Shown here: positions 36,052 through 45,322 of the stretch, one piece after another | How the letters are laid out: each line of letters begins with the position of its first letter | Numbering within the stretch: the stretch's first letter is position 1 | Origin: Stenotrophomonas rhizophila | GTDB taxonomy: Bacteria; Pseudomonadota; Gammaproteobacteria; Xanthomonadales; Xanthomonadaceae | Assembly (NCBI RefSeq): GCF_003751305.1 | Contig: NZ_RJKV01000002.1 | Span: 1,240,001 to 1,304,000, forward strand | DNA length: 64,000 nt | Reading direction: 5' to 3' | The notes under the pieces: model-generated | Database searches by the model: none | Seen by the model: the letters and a program-made list of their open reading frames with translations, nothing else | What the model was told of the DNA's origin: nothing | Position numbers and translations under genes: made by a program

Positions 36052-37412
36052 GATTACTCAAACCCGGCTCGCTCGCATTCAACCTGGCCTGGAAGGTCGG
36101 CCTGATCCAGGTGGCCACGATCGCGCTCGCCTTGAGTGCGATGGTCCTGACCTACGGCAACGGTCGCTCGGCCTATATCGACTGGAGGACCGGTGACCAG
36201 ATTGCAGCGGCCATCGCATTCAGTGGCCAAGGGCTGGAGGTGGATCGGGCGAAGCTGGCCGTCGCCGTGCCCCGTCCGCCAAGCACCTTCTGGTTCGCCG
36301 CTGCCGATGAGCGCGGTCGCCGCTTGGTGCACGGTGAGGTCCCGGCGCAGTACGGCCCGTTGGTGGCGCAGCTGGAACATATTGAGCAGACCGACATCCG
36401 CACCCGTTTGCATGCAGATGCACTTGCCGCACGCGTGGTGGTCGTCGATCGACCGCAAGGACGGCTGCATGTTGCGATGGGCGGCATTCCCGAACGCAGC
36501 ATTGTGCGTCAGCTGCTGTTGATCGTCCGGTACCTTGGCGGCTGGATCGCGCTGCCGGTGCTGGTGATCACATTGGTGGTGTCGCCGTGGGTCATCCACC
36601 GGGCACTGCGCGGCGTCAACCGTGTGGCCGCGCAGGCTGCGGCGATCCAGGTCAACGAGCGTGGCAGCGGCCTGGACACGCATGCCGTGCCGCTGGAGAT
36701 CTATCCGCTGGTGGATGCCTTCAATGCCGCGGTGCGGCGTATCGGCGAAAGCTACGACGCGCAGGATCGCTTCCTCGCCGGTGCGGCGCACGAGCTGCGG
36801 ATGCCGATTGCGATCCTGGCCACGCGACTGGCCGATCTGCCGCCCGGCGATGCACGTTCACGCCTGCAGCTGGACCTGAGTCGCCTGAGCAACATCGCCG
36901 AACAGTTGCTGGATCTGCAGCGGTTGGATCGACATGGCAGCCAGTCGCAGCGGATCGATCTGTCCGCGCTGACCCGCGACGTGGCTGCCGATGTAGCCCC
37001 GCTGGTGGTGGACGCCGGTTACGGCTTTTCGGTGGACGCACCTGATCAGCCGATCTGGGTGCGCGGTGATCCGCATGCGCTGCACAGGGTTATCGCCAGC
37101 CTGCTGCAGAACGCCATCGCCCACGGCGGCGGCCGCGGCATGATCGCGGTGGCGCTGTGCGATGACGGGGGCCTGTCGGTCAGCGATGAAGGCCCTGGCG
37201 TGCCGGAGGCGGAGCGATTGTCCGTATTCGAGCCGTTCCACCGGTTGCGGCCCAGTGGCAGTGGCAGCGGGCTGGGCCTCCATCTGGCGCGCGAAATCGT
37301 GTTGCGCCATGCGGGCACCATCGCGGTGGACAGTGCCCCCGGCGGCGGCGCGCGGTTCCTGGTGGTGTTGCCGGTGGACCCGCGTCCGTTACCCGGCACG
37401 GCCCTGGCATGA
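36048..37412 (+). CDS. Sensor histidine kinase
   Basis: The 454-residue kinase has an N-terminal membrane helix (VGLIQVATIALALSAMVLTY), a periplasmic sensor of about 120 residues, a second helix (LGGWIALPVLVITLVVSPWV), a HAMP-like linker, the phosphorylated H248 in FLAGAAHELRMPIAIL, and the ATP-binding domain with N box SLLQNAIAHGG, G1 box SDEGPGVP, F box FEPFHRL and G2 box GSGLGLHLA. It pairs with the regulator upstream. The signal is unknown; control of the divergent outer-membrane protein genes is likely. Confidence 0.95.
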   Translation: MRLLKPGSLAFNLAWKVGLIQVATIALALSAMVLTYGNGRSAYIDWRTGDQIAAAIAFSGQGLEVDRAKLAVAVPRPPSTFWFAAADERGRRLVHGEVPAQYGPLVAQLEHIEQTDIRTRLHADALAARVVVVDRPQGRLHVAMGGIPERSIVRQLLLIVRYLGGWIALPVLVITLVVSPWVIHRALRGVNRVAAQAAAIQVNERGSGLDTHAVPLEIYPLVDAFNAAVRRIGESYDAQDRFLAGAAHELRMPIAILATRLADLPPGDARSRLQLDLSRLSNIAEQLLDLQRLDRHGSQSQRIDLSALTRDVAADVAPLVVDAGYGFSVDAPDQPIWVRGDPHALHRVIASLLQNAIAHGGGRGMIAVALCDDGGLSVSDEGPGVPEAERLSVFEPFHRLRPSGSGSGLGLHLAREIVLRHAGTIAVDSAPGGGARFLVVLPVDPRPLPGTALA

Positions 37413-37426
37413 CCAGGAGTGGCTGA

Positions 37427-37708
37427 TCAGCCCGGCGGCGGGTCCGCCGGTGCCGCGCAGTACGTATCGATCGCCTTGGCAGTGTTCTCCACGCCCTTGG
37501 CGCTGGCCAGCTCCCAAGGCCGTTCGCAGCGCTGGGTGCGGCCGCACCATCGGTAACCGGCAGAGCCGATGCAGCCGTGCTCGTCGCGGTCGGCACCCGG
37601 CATGCGGGAGGTGGTGGGGGCGGCGGGCGGCGCATGGGGCGCGCAGGCCGTAAGCGTGATCACCGCAAGCGCGGCGCTCAGGGAAAACAGCACAGGTCGG
37701 GTGGACAT
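37427..37708 (-). CDS. Small lipoprotein with Cys-rich C-terminal motif
   Basis: The 93-residue product has a lipoprotein signal with lipobox LTAC (Cys22), a proline-rich linker, and a C-terminal segment DEHGCIGSAGYRWCGRTQRC followed by ERPWELA, with paired cysteines that could form disulfides in the periplasm. Short proteins with this WC-x-x-x-x-x-C-x-RPWEL pattern occur widely in proteobacteria without known function. The start at 37708 gives the signal peptide directly. It is convergent with the kinase gene, 14 bp away. Confidence 0.78.
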   Translation of the reverse strand: MSTRPVLFSLSAALAVITLTACAPHAPPAAPTTSRMPGADRDEHGCIGSAGYRWCGRTQRCERPWELASAKGVENTAKAIDTYCAAPADPPPG

Positions 37709-37913
37709 GCAGGCTCCGGACCGCGGATGCGATGAGCGACAGTCTCGCGCTGGCTCGGTCGATGGTGCGTGCACGCTGGTGCCTGCCAGCGAGCGCCGCA
37801 CGGGCCGTTCAACCGGAGAGTTTTCACCCCTCCATCACCGTGCGTGGGCTGTGATGAAGCTCTGCACGGCCTGCGTTGTTCTAGGGCGTGGCCACCATCA
37901 GCAGGGAACGATG

Positions 37914-38293
37914 ATGCGTTGGAAAGGGGTGCTCTTGCTCGGCGTGTGTGGGGTCTCACCGGCCGTGGCGGCGGAGTCAGCCTGGCAGGGCAGGGGAGTG
38001 TTGTGGACGTGCTGTCGCAACGGGCGCACCTGGCGCGCGATTGGGTGGATCCGGTACTCGGCATACGGCTGGGCTGGACGCTGGCCGAGCGCCACGCAAT
38101 GACGGTGTGGATGATGGGCAGCGACAGCGACGATGTCACCGTCGATGCGATGGCGAGCTATGGGTACCGCGTTACCTTGCATGCGTGGCTGCGAGTGGGC
38201 TACCGCTACATGACATTGCGCCAGGTCGGACGCCGTTTCGACGTGGATATCGCCGTCTCCGGTCCGGGCATCGGGCTGGAAGCACGGTTCTGA
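37914..38293 (+). pseudogene. Frameshifted outer-membrane beta-barrel gene remnant
   Basis: The first frame encodes a signal peptide (MRWKGVLLLGVCGVSPAVAA) and then loses sense. From about 37975 a different frame reads VDPVLGIRLGWTLAERHAMT, ASYGYRVTLHAWLRVGYRYM and SGPGIGLEARF, the last three strands and C-terminal Phe of a small outer-membrane barrel. The middle of the barrel is absent. A deletion with frameshift fits best; a single sequencing error would not restore a full-length protein. Confidence 0.6.
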
Positions 38294-38316
38294 TCGACAC
38301 CGCCAGGAGGCACTGC

Positions 38317-39375
38317 ATGAAGACCGTGTTGTCGTTGCGTCACGTTGCGCTCGCCGTTGCATTGACCTGTGTCTCCGCCCAGGCCGATGCCTGCACGCGT
38401 GTGGTGTACCTGGGCGACAACCAGGATGTCATCACCGCGCGTTCGATGGACTGGAAGACCGATGTGGCCACCAACCTCTGGGTACTGCCCAAAGGGATTG
38501 CACGCGACGGTCTGGCCGGGCCGCGTTCGATCCGCTGGACGTCGCGATACGGCAGTGTGGTCGCGACCGGCTACGACATCTCCACTACCGATGGTCTCAA
38601 CGAGGCGGGACTGTCGGCCAACCTGCTGTGGCTCGCCGAATCGGAGTATCCGCATCAGCGCGGCGCCAAGCCGGGACTTTCGATGTCGTTGTGGGCGCAG
38701 TATGTGCTCGACAATTTCGCTACCGTCGCCGAGGCGGTGGCCGCGCTGGAGCGTGAGCCGTTTACGATCGTGACCGACAAGGTTCCTGGTGAGTCGCGGC
38801 TGGCCACCTTGCACCTGTCGATGTCCGATGCGACCGGCGACAGCGCGATCGTGGAGTACATCAACGGCAAGCAGGTGATCCATCACGATCGCGCCTACCA
38901 GGTGATGACCAACTCGCCGGTGTTCGATCAACAGCTGGCGCTCAACACCTACTGGCAGGACATCGGCGGCACGGTGATGCTGCCGGGGACGAACCGTTCG
39001 GCCGATCGCTTCGCGCGCGCGAAGTTCTACATCAACGCGATTCCCAAAAGCGAAGATCCGGTGGTGGCACTGGCCAGTGTGTTCAGCGTGATCCGCAATG
39101 TGTCCGTGCCGTATGGCATCACCACGCCGGGCGAACCGAACATCTCCTCCACGCGCTGGCGGACCGTGGCGGATCACAAGCGGAAACTGTACTTCTTCGA
39201 ATCGGCGATGACGCCCAACACCTTCTGGGTGGACCTCAACAAGGCCGACTTCACGCGCGGTGCGCCGGTGCTCAAGCTCGACCTGGGGCCGGATCAGCGC
39301 AATGTGTTCGCCGGCGATGCGCTGCCCCGGTTCCAGCCGGCCGAGCCGTTCCGTTTCCTGGGGATCGAAGGGTAA
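38317..39375 (+). CDS. Secreted linear amide C-N hydrolase (choloylglycine hydrolase family)
   Basis: The 352-residue Ntn-hydrolase has a signal peptide, and the nucleophile Cys26 follows it directly in QADAC|TRVVYLGDNQ, as needed for self-exposed catalytic Cys after cleavage. Other family elements are ARSMDWKTD, GYDISTTDGLNEAGLSANLL and VMTNSPVFDQQLALNTYW, including the conserved Asn and Asp. Relatives cleave bile-acid conjugates, penicillin V or acyl-homoserine lactones; which applies here is unknown. AGGAGGCACTGC stands before the ATG at 38317. It acts in the periplasm or outside. Confidence 0.9.
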   Translation: MKTVLSLRHVALAVALTCVSAQADACTRVVYLGDNQDVITARSMDWKTDVATNLWVLPKGIARDGLAGPRSIRWTSRYGSVVATGYDISTTDGLNEAGLSANLLWLAESEYPHQRGAKPGLSMSLWAQYVLDNFATVAEAVAALEREPFTIVTDKVPGESRLATLHLSMSDATGDSAIVEYINGKQVIHHDRAYQVMTNSPVFDQQLALNTYWQDIGGTVMLPGTNRSADRFARAKFYINAIPKSEDPVVALASVFSVIRNVSVPYGITTPGEPNISSTRWRTVADHKRKLYFFESAMTPNTFWVDLNKADFTRGAPVLKLDLGPDQRNVFAGDALPRFQPAEPFRFLGIEG

Positions 39376-39541
39376 GCCGCCCGCAAAATCAGACTAATCC
39401 GATATCAAAGGGCTGTGGCCTGCTCTATCGTTCCTGCCGAGGGATGGATCCCTCCCGTCGTGAGCTTCGCCTCGACGCGCCTGCGCCTGCAGTCGCGCCG
39501 TTCGTCATCTCGCCCAGGCATGCCGCAAAGGAACGATCCGC

Positions 39542-39745
39542 ATGGTGATCAAACTGCAACACATCGAACGCCGCTGGCACGTCGTGCACCCGGCTAAATC
39601 CGCACCGATTGCCTTCCGCAGCGGCGCGACCGCCTTCGATTTCGCCGATGCCCTGGCGCGCGAGCACTTCGCCGAAACCGGTGACAGCAGCGCGGTGCGG
39701 GTCCAGGTGCTGGAAACCTATGTGGATGCGGTCCGCTACGGCTGA
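39542..39745 (+). CDS. Small conserved hypothetical protein
   Basis: The 67-residue protein (MVIKLQHIERRWHVVHPAKS... ETYVDAVRYG) has mixed strand/helix composition, a W-H-V-V core like DUF2188-type small proteins and AAAGGA ten bases before the ATG. I cannot assign a family with confidence. The 166 bp gap before it holds no recognised feature. Confidence 0.6.
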   Translation: MVIKLQHIERRWHVVHPAKSAPIAFRSGATAFDFADALAREHFAETGDSSAVRVQVLETYVDAVRYG

Positions 39746-39913
39746 GCGTGCTCTGATCCGGTCGTCCGCCTCGATGTCACCACGCATCTTTGACTCAGTC
39801 AGCTTCGCGTCGGGTACCTAAATAGGGGATGAAATCAGCGACTTATGGCCTATGTCGCCCGGAAGGGGGATCACCGATCCTGTGCGCCTCCCCCAACACG
39901 TAACGAGGACCCC

Positions 39914-40477
39914 ATGTCGAACAACAGCCCCTCCCAGGCAGCCAGACGATTGCGCTGGGCCGTGGTGCCCGCGCTGGTGGCGCTGGCCGGCGCCGCCCAG
40001 GCGCAGAACTACGACCGCTATTACGACGACGGTTACAACGGTGGCCCGGTCCGCTGCGAATCGATCAAGAACCGCACGCAGCAGTGCGCGCTGCCGGGTC
40101 GCGCCCGTCTGGTGCGGCAGATCTCCGGCTCGCCGTGCGTTGAAGGTCAGACCTGGGGCCAGGCACGCGGCGGCGTGTGGGTGACGCAGGGCTGCCGTGC
40201 CGAGTTCGTTGCCGAAGGTGGCCGCGGTGGCGGTCGCTGGAATGGCGGCGGCAACGGCTGGGGGCACAACGGCGGCGGCAACAGCGGCCGGGGGCAGATT
40301 CTGACCTGCGATTCCAATGACCATCGCCGTCAGCGCTGCGTCGCCAATGTCCGCCGCGAGGCGCGGCTGATTCGCCAGACCTCGCGCAACGCGTGTATCG
40401 AAGGGCGGACCTGGGGCTGGGACCGCACGGGCGTCTGGGTGGACGGCGGCTGCCGCGCCCAGTTCCAGATCTACTGA
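39914..40477 (+). CDS. Exported DUF3011 domain protein with two repeats
   Basis: The 187-residue protein has a signal peptide (WAVVPALVALAGAAQAQNYD) and two copies of the DUF3011 repeat: RCESIKNRTQQCALPGRARL ending WVTQGCRAEF, and TCDSNDHRRQRCVANVRREA ending WVDGGCRAQF. A Gly/Asn-rich linker joins them. Each repeat has four Cys positions that could form disulfides in the periplasm. Such proteins are common in Xanthomonadaceae; their function is unknown. GAGGA precedes the ATG. A terminator follows at 40523. Confidence 0.9.
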   Translation: MSNNSPSQAARRLRWAVVPALVALAGAAQAQNYDRYYDDGYNGGPVRCESIKNRTQQCALPGRARLVRQISGSPCVEGQTWGQARGGVWVTQGCRAEFVAEGGRGGGRWNGGGNGWGHNGGGNSGRGQILTCDSNDHRRQRCVANVRREARLIRQTSRNACIEGRTWGWDRTGVWVDGGCRAQFQIY

Positions 40478-40522
40478 GTACCGGCGCACGGCGCCTGGGC
40501 GCTTCCTGAGCGCTCAAACGAA

Positions 40523-40559
40523 CGAGGCCGCGTCAATGGGACGCGGCCTCGGTGCTTTT
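40523..40559 (+). terminator. Intrinsic terminator
   Basis: CGAGGCCGCGT and ACGCGGCCTCG arms are followed by GTGCTTTTC. It closes the DUF3011 unit and may also serve dxs on the other strand. Two copies of TTCCTGAGCGCTCA (40504 and 40559) flank it. Confidence 0.75.
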
Positions 40560-40592
40560 CCTGAGCGCTCACCCAGTGGGGCGGGCCGTGAT

Positions 40593-42503
40593 TCAGCCTG
40601 CCGCGCTGAGTGTCTGGCCGCTCTTGACCAGCATCGGCCAACGCTTGAGCACGGCCTGGCGAATGCCATCGGCATCGATGCCGGCTTCGGCCAGCAGGTC
40701 TTCGCGGCTGGCATGGTGCTGGAAGCTGTCCGGCAGGCCTAGGTGCAGGAACGGCTTGAGCACGTTCTCGGCATTGAGCAGCTCGGCCACGCCGGAGCCG
40801 GCGCCGCCGGCGACCACGTTGTCTTCGATGGTCACAAAGCCTTCGTGGCGCTGCGCGAGTTCCAGCAGCAGGGCACGGTCCAGCGGCTTGATGAAACGCA
40901 TGTTGACCACGGTCAGGCCCAACTCGCGGCCGACCTGTTCGGCGGCCGTCAGGGTGCTGCCGAAGGCGAGCAGGGCGATGCGGTTGCCCTGCAGACGCAG
41001 CTCGGCCTTGCCGATCTCCAGCGTCGACAGATCCGTGCCGGCGGCAATGCCGGTGCCGCTGCCACGCGGATAACGCACCGCAGCCGGGCCGGCGTAGCGC
41101 AGGCCGGTGGTCAGCATCTGGCGGCATTCGGCCTCATCGGAGGGCGCCATCACCACCATGTGCGGGACACAGCGCAGGAAGCTCAGGTCCAGATTGCCGG
41201 CATGGGTCGCGCCATCCGGGCCGACCACACCGGCGCGGTCGATCGCGAACAGCACATCCAGCTCCTGCACGGCCACGTCGTGGACCAGCTGGTCGTAGGC
41301 GCGCTGCAGGAAGGTCGAGTAGATCGCCACCACCGGCTTGGCGCCCTGGGTGGCCATGCCGGCCGCCAGGGTCACCGCGTGCTGCTCGGCGATGGCCACA
41401 TCGAAGTAGCGCTCCGGGTATTCCTTGCTGAAACGCACCAGGCCCGAGCCTTCGCGCATCGCCGGGGTGATGCCCATCACCTTCGGTTCGGCCGCGGCGG
41501 CATCGCACAGCCAGTCACTGAAGACGTCGGTATAGGTCGGCTTCTTGGCCCCGCCCTTGGAAACCAGGCCCTTGTCCGGATCGAACGGGCCGACCGCGTG
41601 ATACCCGATCTGATCACCTTCGGCGCGCTCGTAGCCCTTGCCCTTGGTGGTCATCACGTGCAGCAGCTTCAGTCCCTTCAGGCTCTTGAGCGTCTTCAGC
41701 GTGGCGACCAGCGCCGGCACGTCGTGGCCGTCGATCGGGCCGGTGTAATGGAAGCCCATTTCCTCGAAGAACGTGGACGGCACGAACATGCCCTTCCAGT
41801 GCTCTTCCCAGCGCTTGACGAAGCGCGCGGTGGGGTTGTGCTTCTTGTCGCCGAGGATCTTCTTGCCGCCTTCGCGCAGCGCATTGAGCGTGCGGCTGCC
41901 GGTGGCGCGACCGAGCATCTTGGTCAGCCCGCCCACGGCCTCGGAGATCGACATGTTGTTGTCGTTGAGGATCACCAGCAGGTTCGGTTCCTGCTCCATG
42001 CCGCCGGCGTGGTTGAGCGCCTCGTAAGCCATGCCGGCGGTCATCGCGCCATCGCCGATCACGGCCACGACCTTGCGGTCATCGCCTTCGGCCTGGCGTG
42101 CGATCGCCATGCCCAGCGCCGCCGAGATGGAGGTGGAGGAATGGCCGACGCCGAAGGTGTCGTACTCGCTTTCCTCGCGCTTGGGGAACGGCGCCACGCC
42201 GTCCTTCTGCTTGACCGTGTGAATCTCGTCGCGGCGTCCGGTCAGGATCTTGTGCGGGTAGGTCTGATGACCCACATCCCAGACCAGCTGATCGACGGGC
42301 GTCTGATACAGGTAGTGCAGGGCGACGGTCAGTTCGATCACGCCCAGGCCGGCGCCGAAATGGCCGCCGCTCTTGCCCACCGACTCAATCAGGTAGGCAC
42401 GCAGTTCATCCGCGATCGCGGGCAGTTCGGATTCTTCGAACCTGCGCAGGTCATCCGGTGACTGGATGCGCGCAAGGCGGGGATAGCGGGCGGAATCGAT
42501 CAT
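40593..42503 (-). CDS. dxs: 1-deoxy-D-xylulose-5-phosphate synthase
   Basis: DXS condenses pyruvate and glyceraldehyde 3-phosphate, the first step of the non-mevalonate isoprenoid pathway, using thiamine diphosphate. The 636 residues fit the family. Visible are [12 protein letters not shown] near the N-terminus, the thiamine-binding [18 protein letters not shown] to NDNNMSIS, the pyrimidine-domain [14 protein letters not shown] with catalytic Glu, and [20 protein letters not shown] in the second half. The start [10 protein letters not shown] is family-typical. The gene is single, with no ispA upstream in this window; the next upstream gene is the HNH endonuclease in the same direction. Confidence 0.97.
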   Translation of the reverse strand: MIDSARYPRLARIQSPDDLRRFEESELPAIADELRAYLIESVGKSGGHFGAGLGVIELTVALHYLYQTPVDQLVWDVGHQTYPHKILTGRRDEIHTVKQKDGVAPFPKREESEYDTFGVGHSSTSISAALGMAIARQAEGDDRKVVAVIGDGAMTAGMAYEALNHAGGMEQEPNLLVILNDNNMSISEAVGGLTKMLGRATGSRTLNALREGGKKILGDKKHNPTARFVKRWEEHWKGMFVPSTFFEEMGFHYTGPIDGHDVPALVATLKTLKSLKGLKLLHVMTTKGKGYERAEGDQIGYHAVGPFDPDKGLVSKGGAKKPTYTDVFSDWLCDAAAAEPKVMGITPAMREGSGLVRFSKEYPERYFDVAIAEQHAVTLAAGMATQGAKPVVAIYSTFLQRAYDQLVHDVAVQELDVLFAIDRAGVVGPDGATHAGNLDLSFLRCVPHMVVMAPSDEAECRQMLTTGLRYAGPAAVRYPRGSGTGIAAGTDLSTLEIGKAELRLQGNRIALLAFGSTLTAAEQVGRELGLTVVNMRFIKPLDRALLLELAQRHEGFVTIEDNVVAGGAGSGVAELLNAENVLKPFLHLGLPDSFQHHASREDLLAEAGIDADGIRQAVLKRWPMLVKSGQTLSAAG

Positions 42504-42619
42504 GTTTATCGCGCTTCTTCTGAGCGCCTATTTTCCCCCCCAAATGAGGGTGGGGCAAGCAAACCGCCTTTTCAGTGAGTAAACGGTGAGGGTGGCTGCG
42601 ACAGAACGTCGCAGCGCGC

Positions 42620-43279
42620 TCACGCGCAGAGCTTGGAACGCTTGGGCAACTGCGCCTTCAGGAATGCCATCTGATCGGCCAGGATGTTCCGGTTGGACAG
42701 GATCATATGCTCGATCCAGCTCGGCCGGTACGGCACCGCCAGCAGCGGCATGCCGGCCTGCTGCGGGGTGCGGTTGCTCTTGCGCGAGTTGCAGTGGAAG
42801 CAGGCGCTGACCACGTTCTCCCACACATCCAGGCCGCCCTTGGAGATCGGCATGACGTGGTCACGGGTCAGTTGGGGGCGATTGAACTGTTGCCCGCAGT
42901 ACAGGCACAGGTGCGAATCGCGCGCGAACAGCGCGGGATTGGACAGATTCGGGGTCGGGTCGATCGCGCGGGAGCGGGCGTGGCCGCGGGCAGCGATGAT
43001 CGGGTGCAGGTCCAGACCACTCTGCAGGCCGGTGGTACGGCAGATGCCGCCGTGGATGTGCAGGCAGGGGTCGCCGAGCGTCCAGGCCACCGCGCCACGC
43101 GCGTAGAGGCAGGAGGCATCCTGCCAGTTGATCCAGTCGAGTACGCGTCCGTGGGCGTCCAGGGCCAATAACCGCACCGAGCCGGGCCGATGCAGCGTAA
43201 CGATCGGCGACACCTCAGCGACCGGGGCGGACGAGGCTCCGGTATCGATCAGACCCAAGCGTGTAGTGTCTGTCTCCAT
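42620..43279 (-). CDS. HNH endonuclease family protein
   Basis: The 219-residue protein has an HNH domain in its second half: CLYCGQQFNRPQLTRDHVMP (first zinc pair and the catalytic His in RDHV), ISKGGLDVWENVVSACFHCN (Asn and second zinc pair) and SRKSNRTPQQAGM. The N-terminal ~100 residues are unique. This stand-alone type is common and conserved in gammaproteobacteria near housekeeping genes; it is not obviously mobile and its substrate is unknown. The start region lies just downstream of a long inverted repeat at 43298-43356, which may regulate it. The 116 bp before dxs contain only a GCTGCGAC hairpin. Confidence 0.88.
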   Translation of the reverse strand: METDTTRLGLIDTGASSAPVAEVSPIVTLHRPGSVRLLALDAHGRVLDWINWQDASCLYARGAVAWTLGDPCLHIHGGICRTTGLQSGLDLHPIIAARGHARSRAIDPTPNLSNPALFARDSHLCLYCGQQFNRPQLTRDHVMPISKGGLDVWENVVSACFHCNSRKSNRTPQQAGMPLLAVPYRPSWIEHMILSNRNILADQMAFLKAQLPKRSKLCA

Positions 43280-43297
43280 CGGGAAAACAGCTTATAC

Positions 43298-43356
43298 CCG
43301 AATCGTTACCAAATGGGTATAGGCGGCAAGCGCCTACCCATTTGGTAACGATTCGG
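43298..43356. repeat. Long near-perfect inverted repeat
   Basis: The left arm (43298-43325) and right arm (43331-43356) are reverse complements except for an extra TA in the left arm, with a five-base loop. Arms begin CCGAATCGTTACCAAATGGG and its complement. It stands 18 bp upstream of the HNH gene. A further stem (GACAGGC/GCCTGTC) and a terminator follow on the plus strand, so the whole could be a small RNA; a protein-binding operator or a small mobile repeat are alternatives. Confidence 0.85.
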
Positions 43357-43394
43357 ACAGGCATTCCACCTAAGCCCCGCGCCTGTCGGCGCGC

Positions 43395-43420
43395 CCCCCT
43401 TGAACATCAAGGGGGCTTTT
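43395..43420 (+). terminator. Intrinsic terminator on the plus strand with no plus-strand gene before it
   Basis: CCCCCTTGA, an ACA loop and TCAAGGGGG are followed by CTTTT. On the minus strand no T-run follows, so it does not suit the acyl-CoA dehydrogenase gene that ends at 43482. Its orientation implies an unannotated plus-strand transcript from about 43300. Confidence 0.65.
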
Positions 43421-43481
43421 CTCCAGAAGGTGTATCGGGGTGCCGACCAACGGCCAGCACCTGCGTGGTCCAGGCGGCCGA

Positions 43482-45275
43482 TCAGCCTTCGCCGAAATGC
43501 GCGTCGGTCATCGCCATCAACGGTTCGGCGCCGGACTGGATCGCGGCGGCGTGGCTGAGGGTGCGCGGCAGCACGCGGGCGAAGTAGAAGCGGGCCGTCT
43601 CGCGCTTGGCCTGCTTGAACGCGTCGCTCTGCGCGGAGGCCTCGGCGGCGGCGACGCTGCGGGCCCACCAGTAGGCCAGCACCACATAGCCCGAGTAGAA
43701 CAGGTAATCGAAGCTGGCTGCGCCGAGTTCATCGGGGTTGGTGGCCGCGCGCTGCAGGGTCGCCATGGTCAGCTTGGCCCACTCGTCGGCCTTGGCGCGC
43801 AGCGGGGCAATGAATTCGGCCAGCGCTTCGTTGCCTTCATTGGCCTTGGCGAAGGCCTCGATCTCGGCCAGCATCAGCTTCAGCCCCGCGCCCTGGCTGG
43901 AGGCGGTCTTGCGGCCGATCAGGTCCAGCGCCTGGATGCCGGTGGTGCCTTCATACAGCGTGGTGATGCGCGCATCGCGGGCCAGCTGCTCCATGCCGTG
44001 CTCGCGGATGTAGCCGTGGCCACCGAAGCACTGCAGCGCGTTGTAGGTGTTCTCGATACCCCATTCGGTCTGGCAGGCCTTGGAGATCGGGGTCAGGAAG
44101 CTCACCAGCGTGTCCGCGCGTTCGCGCTCGCCGGCATCCTCGGCGTGGTGGGCGACGTCGATCAGGGTGGCCGCGTGCAGGGCCAGCAGGCGGCTGCCTT
44201 CGACCAGCGATTTGATGGTCAGCAGCATGCGCCGCACATCCGGGTGGACCAGGATCGGGTCGGCCGGCTTTTCCGGGTTCTTCGCACCGCTCAGCGAACG
44301 CGACTGCAGGCGCTCGCGGGCGTACTTCAGTGCGTTCTGGTAGGCCCGCTCGGACAGGCCGATGCCCTGCAGGCCGACGCCCAGGCGCGCGGTGTTCATC
44401 ATGGTGAACATTGCCTGCAGGCCCTTGTGCGGCTGACCCACCAGGTAGCCTTCGGCACCGTCGAAGTTCATCACGCAGGTGACCGAGCCCTTGATGCCCA
44501 TCTTGTGTTCGATCGAGCCGCAGCGCAGCGCATTGCGCTCGCCCACCTTGCCCTCGCGATCGACCTTGAACTTCGGGGTGACGAACAGCGAAATGCCCTT
44601 GGCCCCGGCCGGTGCGTCGGGCAGCTTGGCCAGCACCAGGTGCACGATGTTGTCGGTGAGGTCGTGCTCGCCGGCGGTGATGAAGATCTTGGTGCCGGTG
44701 ATCGCATAGCTGCCATCCGCGTTCGGCTCGGCCTTGGTCTTGAGCAGGCCAAGATCGGTGCCGCAATGCGGTTCGGTCAGGCACATGGTGCCGGTCCAGC
44801 GGCCGTCGATCAGCGGCTTGAGGAAGGCGTCCTGCTGCCAGGCCTCGCCATGCTGCTTGAGCGCTTCAATCGCACCGTGCGAGAGCAGCGGGAAGTTGCC
44901 CCATGCCAGGTTGGCGGCATTGATCATTTCATTGAGCGGCACGCCCAACGTATGCGGCAGGCCTTGGCCACCCAGTTCCGGTGCAGCGGTCAGACCGGTC
45001 CAGCCGCCGTCTACGAACTGGGCGTAGGCCTGCTTGAAGCCCGGCGGGGTGGTGACCTCGCCGGTGGCCTGGTCGAGGACGCAGCCGATCTCATCGCCCA
45101 CGCTGTTCAACGGCGCCAGCACGCTGGCACTGAAACGGCCTGCTTCTTCCAGCACGGCATCCACCACATCGGCGGTGGCATCGGTCAGGCCAAGGCGCGC
45201 GAACAGCGGCTCGACCTTGAGCACGTCATGCAGGGCGAAACGGATATCGGAAAGCGGGGCGGTGTAGCTGCTCAT
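43482..45275 (-). CDS. Acyl-CoA dehydrogenase with C-terminal extension (AcdM/FadE5-like)
   Basis: The 597-residue FAD enzyme has the long form of the family. An N-terminal AcdM-type helical segment precedes the usual fold: GVPLNEMINAANLAWGNFPL, GRWTGTMCLTEPHCGTDLGL (substrate and FAD contacts), ITGTKIFITAGEHDL, GLQGIGLSERAYQNALKYAR and the C-terminal REHGMEQLARDARITTLYEG with TTGIQALDLIGRK, where the Glu in YEGTTGIQ is the usual catalytic base in this subgroup. It catalyses alpha,beta-dehydrogenation of acyl-CoA in beta-oxidation; chain-length preference is unclear. The start at 45275 gives MSSYTAPLSDIRFALHDVL, typical of the family. Confidence 0.93.
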   Translation of the reverse strand: MSSYTAPLSDIRFALHDVLKVEPLFARLGLTDATADVVDAVLEEAGRFSASVLAPLNSVGDEIGCVLDQATGEVTTPPGFKQAYAQFVDGGWTGLTAAPELGGQGLPHTLGVPLNEMINAANLAWGNFPLLSHGAIEALKQHGEAWQQDAFLKPLIDGRWTGTMCLTEPHCGTDLGLLKTKAEPNADGSYAITGTKIFITAGEHDLTDNIVHLVLAKLPDAPAGAKGISLFVTPKFKVDREGKVGERNALRCGSIEHKMGIKGSVTCVMNFDGAEGYLVGQPHKGLQAMFTMMNTARLGVGLQGIGLSERAYQNALKYARERLQSRSLSGAKNPEKPADPILVHPDVRRMLLTIKSLVEGSRLLALHAATLIDVAHHAEDAGERERADTLVSFLTPISKACQTEWGIENTYNALQCFGGHGYIREHGMEQLARDARITTLYEGTTGIQALDLIGRKTASSQGAGLKLMLAEIEAFAKANEGNEALAEFIAPLRAKADEWAKLTMATLQRAATNPDELGAASFDYLFYSGYVVLAYWWARSVAAAEASAQSDAFKQAKRETARFYFARVLPRTLSHAAAIQSGAEPLMAMTDAHFGEG

Positions 45276-45322
45276 CGGGGACAGTCTCGATCAGTGGCGA
45301 AGGGTGGCGGAAAGCCCGCCGG

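Noticed and set aside
42586..42616. GCTGCGAC hairpin between HNH gene and dxs as a terminator
   Set aside because: A perfect stem but no T-run on either strand; not listed as a terminator.
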